DNA of 64,000 bases from Bacteroidota bacterium (GTDB taxonomy: Bacteria > Bacteroidota > Bacteroidia > B-17B0 > Aurantibacillaceae): assembly GCA_013297775.1 (NCBI GenBank), contig JAAFIL010000001.1:125711-189710 (forward strand). The letters run 5' to 3'. Numbering within the stretch: the stretch's first letter is position 1; the number at the start of each line of letters is the position of its first letter. Shown here piece by piece: positions 36,163 through 43,670 of this stretch. Position numbers and translations under genes: made by a program. The notes under the pieces were generated by a model. The model made no database searches, was not told where the DNA came from, and saw only the letters and a program-made list of their open reading frames with translations.

Positions 36163-38609
36163 CAAAATTTAAAGTTCCAAGTAACACTAGGCAAAATAGG
36201 AAACAGCGTAACTTGTTTGGCTCCTACTTTCAACGAACCATCTGCAAAATCGCCAGTTCGTGTAAAGTAAATAAAGTAAGGATTATAACGGTTATACGCA
36301 TTAAACACACTTAACGTCCAACTGTTTTGAAAACGTTTTAACCAAGGTTTGCACACGTTTAAGTTTGTCGTATCCTTCCCCTGCTCTTTGTAAAGATTTA
36401 ATACACGCTGTTTTCGACGTTCGAGTTTAGCACTTCTATCGGGCGTAAACGTTACATTCAAATCCATGCGGTGATAGTCGGCAAACTTATACGAATTACG
36501 CAAGCCATAATCGTTACTGGTTGTGCCCTCATAAATAAAAAACGAATTGGGTAAAGTGCCACGGTTGCCAGTGCCATACACCCAAACCATGCCAAAGTCC
36601 CACTTTTTGTTGGGCGAATAGGTTAATACCAAACTCGCATCATGCCTTCGATCGTACTTGGCTAAATACGGTTTCCCAAAATTAATTTCATCAAACTGTC
36701 GCCAAGTCCAACTTAACGTATAACCAATCCAGCCCGTCAATTTACCTTGTGTTTTTTTCACGAAAAATTCTGCACCATACGCCCAGCCCCTTCCAAACGT
36801 AAACGCATTGTCCGGATTATCAAATACATTATCACTCGGTTGCGCCCCTTCTTTATAATCAATCTGCCGACTCATGTCTTTGTAATACACCTCCACAGAA
36901 GTTTCGTACAAATCATTTTTAAAATTTTTAAATACACCAACCGCATATTGGTTAGCAATTTGCGGACGTATTACTTCCGTACTTGGCATCCACACATCGG
37001 TTGGTAAACTCACACTCGAAATAGAAGCCAAATGGATGTATTGAAAATTTCGAGTATAACTTGCTTTTAAAGAAGTAGATTTATTGAGGCTGTAACGCAA
37101 GGACAATCGAGGTTCTAGCCCGTTATAATTAGCCACTACTTTACCTTGCGAATACCTTACCGTATCATTAATGCGTCCGATAATATCTTTTTTGTAACGT
37201 GTAAATGGCCCTACCTGTGTAAAGTTACCAAAACGTAAACCTATGTTTGCTCGCCATTTCGGACTCAAATCCCAATCATCGCCTACATAAATGGCCGCAT
37301 CGTGCGCATACAACTTTATCACTTTCCCCAAATCAAAAACCGTTTCGCCTTGTTTAGCACTTACACTGGTAGGTATAAACGTGTGAAAAATATAATTGAT
37401 ACCCGCTTTTATACTGTGGCGCGAATTGGGAAAATAATTCACATCGTATTTTAAATTATAATCCGTTATGCCCGATTTAATGGTTAACTCAAAATCTTGT
37501 TGAGCCGCTCCAAAACTAAAATCGTATTTGGTAAAAATAGCCGATGCGTTTGAAAACAATTTAGAATTAAATACATGATTCCACCGCAAGCCCGCTGTGG
37601 TGTTGCCCCAAGGGATGCGGGTACTAAACCCCCCCTCTTCATCTTTAAAATCAAATACATCCTTACCATGGTAGCTACTAAAAAATAAACGATTCTTATC
37701 ATTAAGAATGTAATTAAACTTTACATTCAAATCATAAAAATAATACGAAGTGCCTTTAAAATCCGATTTATTAATAAAAGGTTTAGCCAATACATCAATG
37801 TAAGTGCGGCGGGCACTCACAATAAATGAACTTTTATTTTTTTGAATAGGCCCTTGTATAGTAAGCCGCGAGGCAATAACACCAATGCCGCCCTCGGCCT
37901 CAAAATGTTGATTGTTGCCTTCCTTCATTTGAATATCTAACACCGACGATAAACGACCTCCATACTCGGCGGGCATACCTCCTTTAATAAGATTTACATT
38001 TTTAATAGCATCGCCATTAAACACCGAAAAAAATCCAAGAAGATGCGACGCATTATAAATATTGGCTTCATCCAATAAAATTAAATTTTGATCAGGACCA
38101 CCGCCTCGCACATAAAACCCCGTGTTGCCATCGCCCGCACTTTTTACACCCGGAATTAATTGTATTGTTTTTAAAATATCTACCTCGCCCATAAACGATG
38201 GAATTTTTCTTATCTCTGCCATATCCAAGTTAACACTACTCATCTGCGAACTTTTCACATTCTCATCGCTGCCCTTAGTAAACACTTCTACTTCGCCTAA
38301 TTGATTTTCGATGGCTTGAATAGCGACGTGTAACGTTGTATTTTTATCTAACACCACCGTTTTAGAAACACTTTGATAACCCAAGTACGAAAACACTAAA
38401 GTATATTGTCCCTTGGGTGCTGTAATAGAATAAAACCCGTATTGATTGGCACTGGTGGCTTTGTTGAGTTCTTTTATAAGCACCGTTGTTCCTATCGCTA
38501 ACTCGCCATTAGAAGCGTCGGTAATATTGCCGCCAATTGTAAAATTTTGAGCAATGGCAGATGCAGCAATAATCAGAAACACAACAACCCCTATTACTTG
38601 CTTTAACAT
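36162..38609 (-). CDS. TonB-dependent receptor paired with DUF4249 lipoprotein
   Basis: 815 residues. Signal peptide (VIGVVVFLIIAASAIAQ), carboxypeptidase-regulatory-like domain (GNITDASNGELAIGTTVLIK), plug (GVKSAGDGNTGFYVRGGGPD, then IKGGMPAEYGGRLSSVLDIQ) and barrel ending FPILPSVTWNFKF with a C-terminal Phe. The plug pattern with YVRGGGPDQNLILLDE is typical of receptors encoded with DUF4249. Uptake or surface-adhesion role; ligand not predictable. It follows lpdA at a distance of 72 bases on the same strand. Confidence 0.9.
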   Translation of the reverse strand: MLKQVIGVVVFLIIAASAIAQNFTIGGNITDASNGELAIGTTVLIKELNKATSANQYGFYSITAPKGQYTLVFSYLGYQSVSKTVVLDKNTTLHVAIQAIENQLGEVEVFTKGSDENVKSSQMSSVNLDMAEIRKIPSFMGEVDILKTIQLIPGVKSAGDGNTGFYVRGGGPDQNLILLDEANIYNASHLLGFFSVFNGDAIKNVNLIKGGMPAEYGGRLSSVLDIQMKEGNNQHFEAEGGIGVIASRLTIQGPIQKNKSSFIVSARRTYIDVLAKPFINKSDFKGTSYYFYDLNVKFNYILNDKNRLFFSSYHGKDVFDFKDEEGGFSTRIPWGNTTAGLRWNHVFNSKLFSNASAIFTKYDFSFGAAQQDFELTIKSGITDYNLKYDVNYFPNSRHSIKAGINYIFHTFIPTSVSAKQGETVFDLGKVIKLYAHDAAIYVGDDWDLSPKWRANIGLRFGNFTQVGPFTRYKKDIIGRINDTVRYSQGKVVANYNGLEPRLSLRYSLNKSTSLKASYTRNFQYIHLASISSVSLPTDVWMPSTEVIRPQIANQYAVGVFKNFKNDLYETSVEVYYKDMSRQIDYKEGAQPSDNVFDNPDNAFTFGRGWAYGAEFFVKKTQGKLTGWIGYTLSWTWRQFDEINFGKPYLAKYDRRHDASLVLTYSPNKKWDFGMVWVYGTGNRGTLPNSFFIYEGTTSNDYGLRNSYKFADYHRMDLNVTFTPDRSAKLERRKQRVLNLYKEQGKDTTNLNVCKPWLKRFQNSWTLSVFNAYNRYNPYFIYFTRTGDFADGSLKVGAKQVTLFPILPSVTWNFKF

Positions 38610-38681
38610 TCTACTAACCTTATAAAAAATAAAACGGCTACACGTTTACTGAAGTAGGGTAGCCCTTGCGCGTTAACACTT

Positions 38682-40088
38682 TTAAATATGAATCGGGCGT
38701 TTGGCGGTAGCATCTAAACACGCCTCTTTAAAACTTTCGGTAAAGGTAGGGTGCGCATGGCTCATACGCGATACATCTTCGGCACTGGCTCTGTATTCCA
38801 TAGCCGTTACCGCCTCGGCAATCATATCGGCGGTGCGTGGCCCTATCATGTGAACACCTAAAATTTCGTCGGTTACCTCATCGGCTAAAACTTTCACAAA
38901 GCCATCGGTATCCATACTTGCGCGCGCACGTCCACTTGCTTTAAACGGAAACGAACCTACTTTGTATTTTTTACCTTGCTCCTTCAATTGCTCTTCGGTA
39001 TAACCAACTGCCGCCACCTCGGGCCAAGTATAAACCACTCCCGGAATTAAATTATAATTAATATGTGGTTTTTGCCCCGCCAATTGCTCGGCTACAAATA
39101 CACCTTCCTCTTCGGCTTTATGCGCTAACATTGCCCCATTAATCACATCGCCAATAGCATAAATGCCTTCAACAGAAGTGCGGAGGTGTTCATCTACTTC
39201 TATCTTTCCACGCTTATCAAGTGTAACCCCAATTTTTTCGAGACCCAAGTTATCCGTGTATGGTCGGCGACCAACTGCTACTAAACAATAATCGCCTTTC
39301 AATTCAATCACTTCATCTTTAGCATTGGTAGCGGTTACCGTAACCTCTTTCGCCTTGGCCGCAACACCAGTTACCTTATGTTTTAATAAAAACTCGAACC
39401 CTAAATTTTTCTTTAATACCCGTTGCAACTCTTTACTTAAAGCCCCATCCATGCCCGCTATAATACGATCCATAAATTCAACCACCGTTACTTTACTACC
39501 CAAACGCCCATACACACTGCCCAACTCTAACCCAATAACACCGCCACCAATAATGATAAGGTGTTTAGGTACTTCTTTCAACTCAAGAGCTTCAGTAGAT
39601 GTAATAATACGTTGTTTATCTACTTCAATTCCCGGCAAGGTAAAGGGCTTCGAACCCGTAGCAATAATCGTTTTGGCACTTTCAATTTGTTCTTTGCCTC
39701 CATCAGCCTTTGCAATTTCGATAGTTTGCTTAGTAACAAACGAACCATGCCCTGTATAAACCGTAATTTTATTTTTCTTCATTAAAAAATTAATACCATC
39801 ACAGGTTAGTTTCACTACGCCCGCTTTACGCGCTATCATTTGCGCTAAGTTCACTTTAGGCGGCTTAATATCTATTCCATGCTCTTCAAAATGATGAACA
39901 GCATTGTAATAATGCTCACTACTATCTAACAACGCTTTAGAAGGAATGCACCCCACATTTAAACACGTACCCCCAAGTGTTGGGTATTTTTCGATTAGAG
40001 CTGTTTTAAACCCAAGCTGGGCGCAACGTATAGCGGCCACATAACCACCAGGTCCCGAACCAATTACTGTAACATCAAATTTTTCCAT
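38682..40088 (-). CDS. lpdA: dihydrolipoyl dehydrogenase
   Basis: FAD- and NAD-dependent E3 component of pyruvate/2-oxoglutarate dehydrogenase or glycine cleavage complexes. 468 residues from ATG 40088; the TTG at 40109 adds residues not found in the family. FAD motif VIGSGPGGYVAAI, redox-active Cys42/Cys47 in GGTCLNVGCIPSK, NAD motif IIGGGVIGLELGSVYG and catalytic His-Glu near the end (HAHPTFTESF). Complete. A TAAATTTG -7-like box lies just upstream. No E1/E2 genes nearby. Confidence 0.95.
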   Translation of the reverse strand: MEKFDVTVIGSGPGGYVAAIRCAQLGFKTALIEKYPTLGGTCLNVGCIPSKALLDSSEHYYNAVHHFEEHGIDIKPPKVNLAQMIARKAGVVKLTCDGINFLMKKNKITVYTGHGSFVTKQTIEIAKADGGKEQIESAKTIIATGSKPFTLPGIEVDKQRIITSTEALELKEVPKHLIIIGGGVIGLELGSVYGRLGSKVTVVEFMDRIIAGMDGALSKELQRVLKKNLGFEFLLKHKVTGVAAKAKEVTVTATNAKDEVIELKGDYCLVAVGRRPYTDNLGLEKIGVTLDKRGKIEVDEHLRTSVEGIYAIGDVINGAMLAHKAEEEGVFVAEQLAGQKPHINYNLIPGVVYTWPEVAAVGYTEEQLKEQGKKYKVGSFPFKASGRARASMDTDGFVKVLADEVTDEILGVHMIGPRTADMIAEAVTAMEYRASAEDVSRMSHAHPTFTESFKEACLDATAKRPIHI

Positions 40089-40263
40089 ACTGCTTAAAAA
40101 TGCGTACAAATTTAGCGAAAATATTGGAATAGCTTAGTGGCTAAGGTGCTATTAAAACCATATTTCAAGAAAGTATTTCTTTAAAACATAAGCTACAATT
40201 TCCTAACGTTTGATGGCAAAACACTTTAATAAAGCCCACTTATACATCTAATTGTTATTCTTT

Positions 40264-40510
40264 GGGCGTGCCCCCTTATCTATTTCTAATGCTTGCACTC
40301 AAGCAATAGCTGTGTGTATAACTAAAGGATTATACTTAACGTTTAAATCGAGGTCGGGCTATCGGCTTTAGCCAATGCGGCTTTGGCGGCTTTTGTTGCG
40401 GTCTGCGCTGAGCCTGCCGAAGTCGCTGCGGGGTCTTCGTGCCTCAGCCTCCTCGCTCACACAAAAGCAAGCCAACGCCCGCATTGGGCTATCGCCTCTA
40501 TCCCTCACGC
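40264..40510 (+). repeat. GGGCGTG...CACGC interspersed repeat, copy C
   Basis: Begins GGGCGTGCCCCCTTATC and ends ATCCCTCACGC followed by AAAAAAAG, the same 3' flank as copy B. Carries GGTCGGGCTATCGGCTTTAG and the same 48-base G+C-rich core as copy A (CCGAAGTCGCTGCGGGGTC, then CTTCGTGCCTCAGCCTCC). Also holds a local near-palindrome pairing AATGCGGCTTTGGCGG with CAACGCCCGCATT. Lies upstream of the GIN-domain gene with no coding content. Confidence 0.75.
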
Positions 40511-40575
40511 AAAAAAAGTTCTTGATATTACAAATATTTTATTCAATCCAAATTATGCAATAGAACTCTACATCT

Positions 40576-40631
40576 CGTCCTTGTTTAGCGAAGCGTAACG
40601 AGGACGTTTGAGAGCTGCGTTTGTAACGCAG
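40576..40631. repeat. two adjacent palindromes upstream of the GIN-domain gene
   Basis: 40576-40606: CGTCCT at the left and AGGACG at the right with further pairing (GTT/AAC, GC/GC) around a GAA loop. 40615-40631: CTGCGTT-TGT-AACGCAG, a perfect 7-bp stem. The first contains TTTAGCGAAGCGTAACGAGG, a string that looks like a repetitive extragenic palindrome. Confidence 0.5.
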
Positions 40632-40730
40632 GTAAAGTAAGAAAGTCCTCATTCTAAAAAAATAAAAAGAGTTGTAACTTTTTTATTTGGTCATTCGTCT
40701 TAACTTTAATAATTCTTAAAATACATGCTT

Positions 40731-41411
40731 ATGAAAAAATTAATTTTAGCCAGCCTACTCTGTTTTGGCTTTATTTTCGAAACAAACGCACAATCAAAAC
40801 AAGATCGCACCGTTGAAGGATTTACAAAAATAAAGGTAAGTTCTGCCATCAAATTAGTTATCACCATGGGCAGCCAAAACAAAGTAATGGTTGAAGCCGA
40901 AGAAAAAATAATAAATAAAATACTCACCGAAGTAAAAGACGGGCAATTAAAAGTATATAGCAAAGAAGGCTATAACACCACACAACCCGTTGTGGTTTAT
41001 GTAACAGCCACAGAGTTAAATAACCTCCAGGCAAGTGGTGCCGCATCCGTTAAGTGCACTAACCTCATTAAAACCAAATCATTTGCATTAGAGGCCAGCG
41101 GCGCCTCCTCGCTAATGTTAGAGTTAAACGCCGATGCCATCAAAATGGAAGTGAGCGGCGCTTCGGTAACCACCATAAAAGGTGCAGCCTTGCAGGTTGA
41201 CGTAACCGTTTCGGGTGCATCGTCGTTAAAACTAGAAGAACTCATCAACAAAGAAATTCAAATCAATGCCTCGGGCGCATCAAGTGCTAAAGTATATGCC
41301 AGCGAGGTCTTAAAAGCAAATGCCAGCGGAAGCAGCACCATCAAATACTTTGGTAGCCCAAAAGATAAAAGCATCGAAACCTCGGGTTATAGCAGCATCA
41401 AAGAAGGGTAA
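40731..41411 (+). CDS. GIN-domain (DUF2807) secreted protein
   Basis: 226 residues from ATG 40731 (ATG 40725 gives two more). Signal peptide KKLILASLLCFGFIF..NAQ. The mature part is a right-handed beta-helix-like repeat fold (GIN domain), seen as recurring SGAS and SGASS turns at about every 20 residues (LEASGASSLMLEL, INASGASSAKVYA). Found widely in Bacteroidota envelope proteins; may act in adhesion or ligand binding, not proven. A single gene by its spacing. Confidence 0.85.
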   Translation: MKKLILASLLCFGFIFETNAQSKQDRTVEGFTKIKVSSAIKLVITMGSQNKVMVEAEEKIINKILTEVKDGQLKVYSKEGYNTTQPVVVYVTATELNNLQASGAASVKCTNLIKTKSFALEASGASSLMLELNADAIKMEVSGASVTTIKGAALQVDVTVSGASSLKLEELINKEIQINASGASSAKVYASEVLKANASGSSTIKYFGSPKDKSIETSGYSSIKEG

Positions 41412-41504
41412 TTAAACTGTAATTTTAGTGCATAATTTTAATCACAAATGCCTTACGTTTAAGGGCAATTAACTAAATTAAAAGTCACTAAAATTTAATT
41501 AAAC

Positions 41505-42320
41505 ATGGAAAAACAAATTAAAGCAATTACACCCTTACACTTTACACAAAAAAGTAGCGGCTTCAAAACAGTAGATGTGTTTCATACTGAATTTCAGTTG
41601 GAACCCTTTTTAGTGTTTACCGAATTTTACATGAACCGTCCTATTTTTGGGCCGCATCCACACGCAGGCGTTTCAGTAATGACGTATATGTTGCCCGATA
41701 GCGAAGGCTCGTTTTTAAACCGCGATAGCAGAGGCGATAAAAGTACCATTGAACCTGGTGGCATACATGTAACGCAAGCTGGAAGCGGTGTAAAGCACGA
41801 CGAAGTTCCCGAAACAAATGGAATAGATTGCCATGGTTTTCAAATATGGATTAACCACGCCGATAAAAATCGTTTGGTTGAACCCAAAGCTTTTCATGCA
41901 AAAAGTAATGAAGTGCCTGTATATGCTAAAGATGGCATTAATCTACGTGTGATACAAGGCATGTATAACCATTTAAAATCGCCCATCGAATTGGTAACCC
42001 CCACCACACTTTTTGATGTGAAACTAACCGCCAACACCAGTATAGAATTACACACACAAGAAATGGCTTTTATTTATATGCTTTCGGGTAGTATAAATAT
42101 TGGCAATGATTTTGCCGCAGCAACTCACATTGTAACGTTTGAAACCGAAGGATCGCTTATTCGTTTAACTGCAGGCAACAATGGTGCTAATTTTATGTTT
42201 GCATCGGGCAAGCCACACCACGAACCCATTGTGTATGGTGGCCCTTTTGTAATGACAACGCACGAACAATTAGCCGAAACACAAAAACGTTTGCAACAAG
42301 GGCAAATGGGCGTATTATAG
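41505..42320 (+). CDS. pirin-family cupin protein
   Basis: 271 residues with two cupin barrels. The N-terminal barrel carries the metal-binding pattern of pirins: FGPHPHAGVSVMTYML (His-His), then GGIHVTQAGSGVKHDEVPE with further His/Glu ligands. Some pirins act as quercetinases or redox sensors; the true substrate cannot be told. ATG start, stop followed by a strong hairpin at 42453-42492. Confidence 0.9.
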   Translation: MEKQIKAITPLHFTQKSSGFKTVDVFHTEFQLEPFLVFTEFYMNRPIFGPHPHAGVSVMTYMLPDSEGSFLNRDSRGDKSTIEPGGIHVTQAGSGVKHDEVPETNGIDCHGFQIWINHADKNRLVEPKAFHAKSNEVPVYAKDGINLRVIQGMYNHLKSPIELVTPTTLFDVKLTANTSIELHTQEMAFIYMLSGSINIGNDFAAATHIVTFETEGSLIRLTAGNNGANFMFASGKPHHEPIVYGGPFVMTTHEQLAETQKRLQQGQMGVL

Positions 42321-42452
42321 AGAGTGAAACTAACACGTCTTTACAAAAAGATAAAGTTTATAATTTTATCTTTCAATTCCATACGAGTAGTACCATACAC
42401 GCATCACTAAAAAAATAAATCAAATTATAGAAAAATATACCCACGCAATTGT

Positions 42453-42492
42453 TAAGCCATAAATCAACAATTTATTTTTGATTTATGGCTTA
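42453..42492 (+). terminator. 15-bp perfect hairpin terminator after the pirin gene
   Basis: TAAGCCATAAATCAA (42453-42467) pairs perfectly with 42478-42492 across a 10-base loop and is followed by AATTTTTC. It lies 130 bases after the pirin stop. The stem is A+T-rich but long. Confidence 0.65.
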
Positions 42493-42612
42493 AATTTTTC
42501 AAACTCAATACGTTGAAAAAACGTGTTGTTTATGGCAACAAATCTTACGCTAAAATTTTTTAAAACGCAGCATTTACAGGGCTTACAAGCCTATTTTTTC
42601 TTATACTTTTTC

Positions 42613-42643
42613 TTGCTTTTCCCTCTTTTTTTTCGTATATTTA
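42613..42643 (+). promoter_or_regulatory. promoter of the small XRE regulator gene
   Basis: TTG (42613-42615), 20-base spacer, TATATTTA (42636-42643). Transcription near 42650 gives a leader of about 115 bases before the ATG, unusually long for this window. Confidence 0.5.
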
Positions 42644-42669
42644 AGTATGTTTTAATCTTCATACAAAAG

Positions 42670-42708
42670 TGGTTTAAACCACGCACCATCGGTTGAGCAA
42701 AACAACCG
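42670..42708 (+). promoter_or_regulatory. palindrome and hairpin in the XRE gene leader (possible operator)
   Basis: TGGTTTAAACCA (42670-42681) is a perfect 12-base palindrome about 20 bases after the predicted transcript start. CGGTTG-AGCAAAA-CAACCG (42690-42708) is a hairpin right after it. Either could be an autoregulatory operator or an RNA element. Confidence 0.35.
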
Positions 42709-42764
42709 TTTTCTAGTTTAAAAAGCTGTTTAAGTATTAAATTATTTTTAAAATCATTTAGTTG

Positions 42765-42983
42765 ATGATGCCTTTACCCGAACGAATTCGCGGTGTACGC
42801 GAAGCTTATGGTTTAACCCAAGCCGATGTAGCCGATGTTTTAGATATTGCGCCTTCCTCGTATGGGCAAATGGAACGGAACGCCACAACGGCCTCTTACA
42901 AATCTTTACAAAAAATTGCAGATGCACTTGGCGTTTCGCTCTTATTTTTACTTGATACTAAAAATCAAAAAATGACTGAATAG
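42765..42983 (+). CDS. small XRE-family regulator (72 aa)
   Basis: A single Cro/CI-type helix-turn-helix: RIRGVREAYGLTQADVADVL, recognition helix IAPSSYGQMERN, and the closing YKSLQKIADALGVSLLFLLD. It has no effector domain. Start at ATG 42765 or 42768; the TTG at 42762 is less likely. It precedes a gene of unknown function that has its own strong promoter overlapping an inverted repeat, a candidate target. Confidence 0.85.
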   Translation: MMPLPERIRGVREAYGLTQADVADVLDIAPSSYGQMERNATTASYKSLQKIADALGVSLLFLLDTKNQKMTE

Positions 42984-42992
42984 CCCGTAAAT

Positions 42993-43008
42993 ACAGGTCT
43001 TAGCCTGT
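42993..43008 (+). promoter_or_regulatory. inverted repeat overlapping a -33 box (candidate operator)
   Basis: ACAGGTCTTAGCCTGT: ACAGG and CCTGT with 6 bases between. Its last base is the first T of the -33 TTTG of the next promoter, a fitting place for a repressor such as the XRE protein encoded just upstream. Confidence 0.35.
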
Positions 43009-43038
43009 TTGATTGGGTTGATTGTGGTTGTATCTTTG
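43008..43038 (+). promoter_or_regulatory. consensus Bacteroidota promoter of the 116-aa gene
   Basis: TTTG (43008-43011), 19-base spacer, TATCTTTG (43031-43038): an exact match to both boxes and the clearest promoter in the window. Transcription near 43044, 24 bases before the ATG. Confidence 0.75.
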
Positions 43039-43067
43039 AAGTATATTAACAATCAAAACCAAATAAG

Positions 43068-43418
43068 ATGAAAACATGGAACAGTGAAAATGCGCAATCA
43101 AAAGTTAAAGAACTTTGTGCCTTATCAGAAAAAGAACGCGAACAAGAAGCAATGACTATTCGTGAAAACTTAAAAGAGTGGGCACAAAACAATTTTGAGT
43201 TTTCGGAGCGTCAAACACAATGTTTGCGACTTTTACCAGAAGCGTACTTAGACGAAACTGGATTTTTATTAGCGCGTGCCATTACTAAAAATTATCCGAT
43301 TGATGTAATTGTAAGCGACGACTCAACACCAGTTGCGGCTCGTAAACGTGGCGATTCGGTCGAAGTTGGATGGTCAGAAAAAGAAGGTTTTAAATCTAGT
43401 TACAAATTTACATTCTAA
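43068..43418 (+). CDS. hypothetical protein with strong own promoter (116 aa)
   Basis: 116 residues, no signal peptide or membrane segment, so cytoplasmic. The N-terminal half is helical and Glu/Lys-rich (KVKELCALSEKEREQEAMTI); the second half is strand-like (PIDVIVSDDSTPVAARKRGD, then SSYKFTF). I recognise no domain. It has a consensus promoter, sits after a small XRE regulator, and is followed by three hairpins including a strong terminator, so it is probably well expressed as a single-gene unit. Confidence 0.75.
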   Translation: MKTWNSENAQSKVKELCALSEKEREQEAMTIRENLKEWAQNNFEFSERQTQCLRLLPEAYLDETGFLLARAITKNYPIDVIVSDDSTPVAARKRGDSVEVGWSEKEGFKSSYKFTF

Positions 43419-43431
43419 TGCGTAACCATTT

Positions 43432-43486
43432 CTACAAACTGGTGTAATGCCAGTTTGTAGTTTATGCCACCATAAATAATTTATGG
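43432..43486 (+). repeat. two hairpins directly after the 116-aa gene
   Basis: CTACAAACTGG-TGTAATG-CCAGTTTGTAG (43432-43460, 11-bp perfect stem) and CCATAAAT-A-ATTTATGG (43470-43486). They start 13 bases after the stop codon and precede the terminator, so they belong to the 3' end of the transcript and may protect it from exonucleases. Confidence 0.55.
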
Positions 43487-43547
43487 ATGGTGTTCTTCTT
43501 ACAACCTTAACACAACCAACAAAGCCATTCTAATACCAATGGTAATT

Positions 43548-43596
43548 AAGCCCCGTGCAGTTCTTAACCCGTAAGTTAAGCTGCCGGGGCTTTTTA
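43548..43596 (+). terminator. strong rho-independent terminator
   Basis: AAGCCCCG, GCAG and CTTAAC pair in order with GTTAAG, CTGC and CGGGGCTT, with only a few unpaired bases and a CCGTAA loop, followed by TTTTT. This is the strongest terminator in the window. Confidence 0.85.
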
Positions 43597-43670
43597 AATA
43601 CCGAAATACAAGTTGATGGCAACATATTAAGTTTTATCTTTATATTCGATAACACTTTAATTAAACACAC

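Noticed and set aside
38636-38664. GGCTAC/GTAGCC hairpin between lpdA and the TonB receptor
   Set aside because: Only a 6-bp stem with a long loop and no T-run; not enough for a terminator call.
40375-40598. Two overlapping ORFs of 62-71 codons
   Set aside because: Both are translations of interspersed repeat copy C and the palindromes after it; Ala/Leu/Ser-rich low-complexity products.
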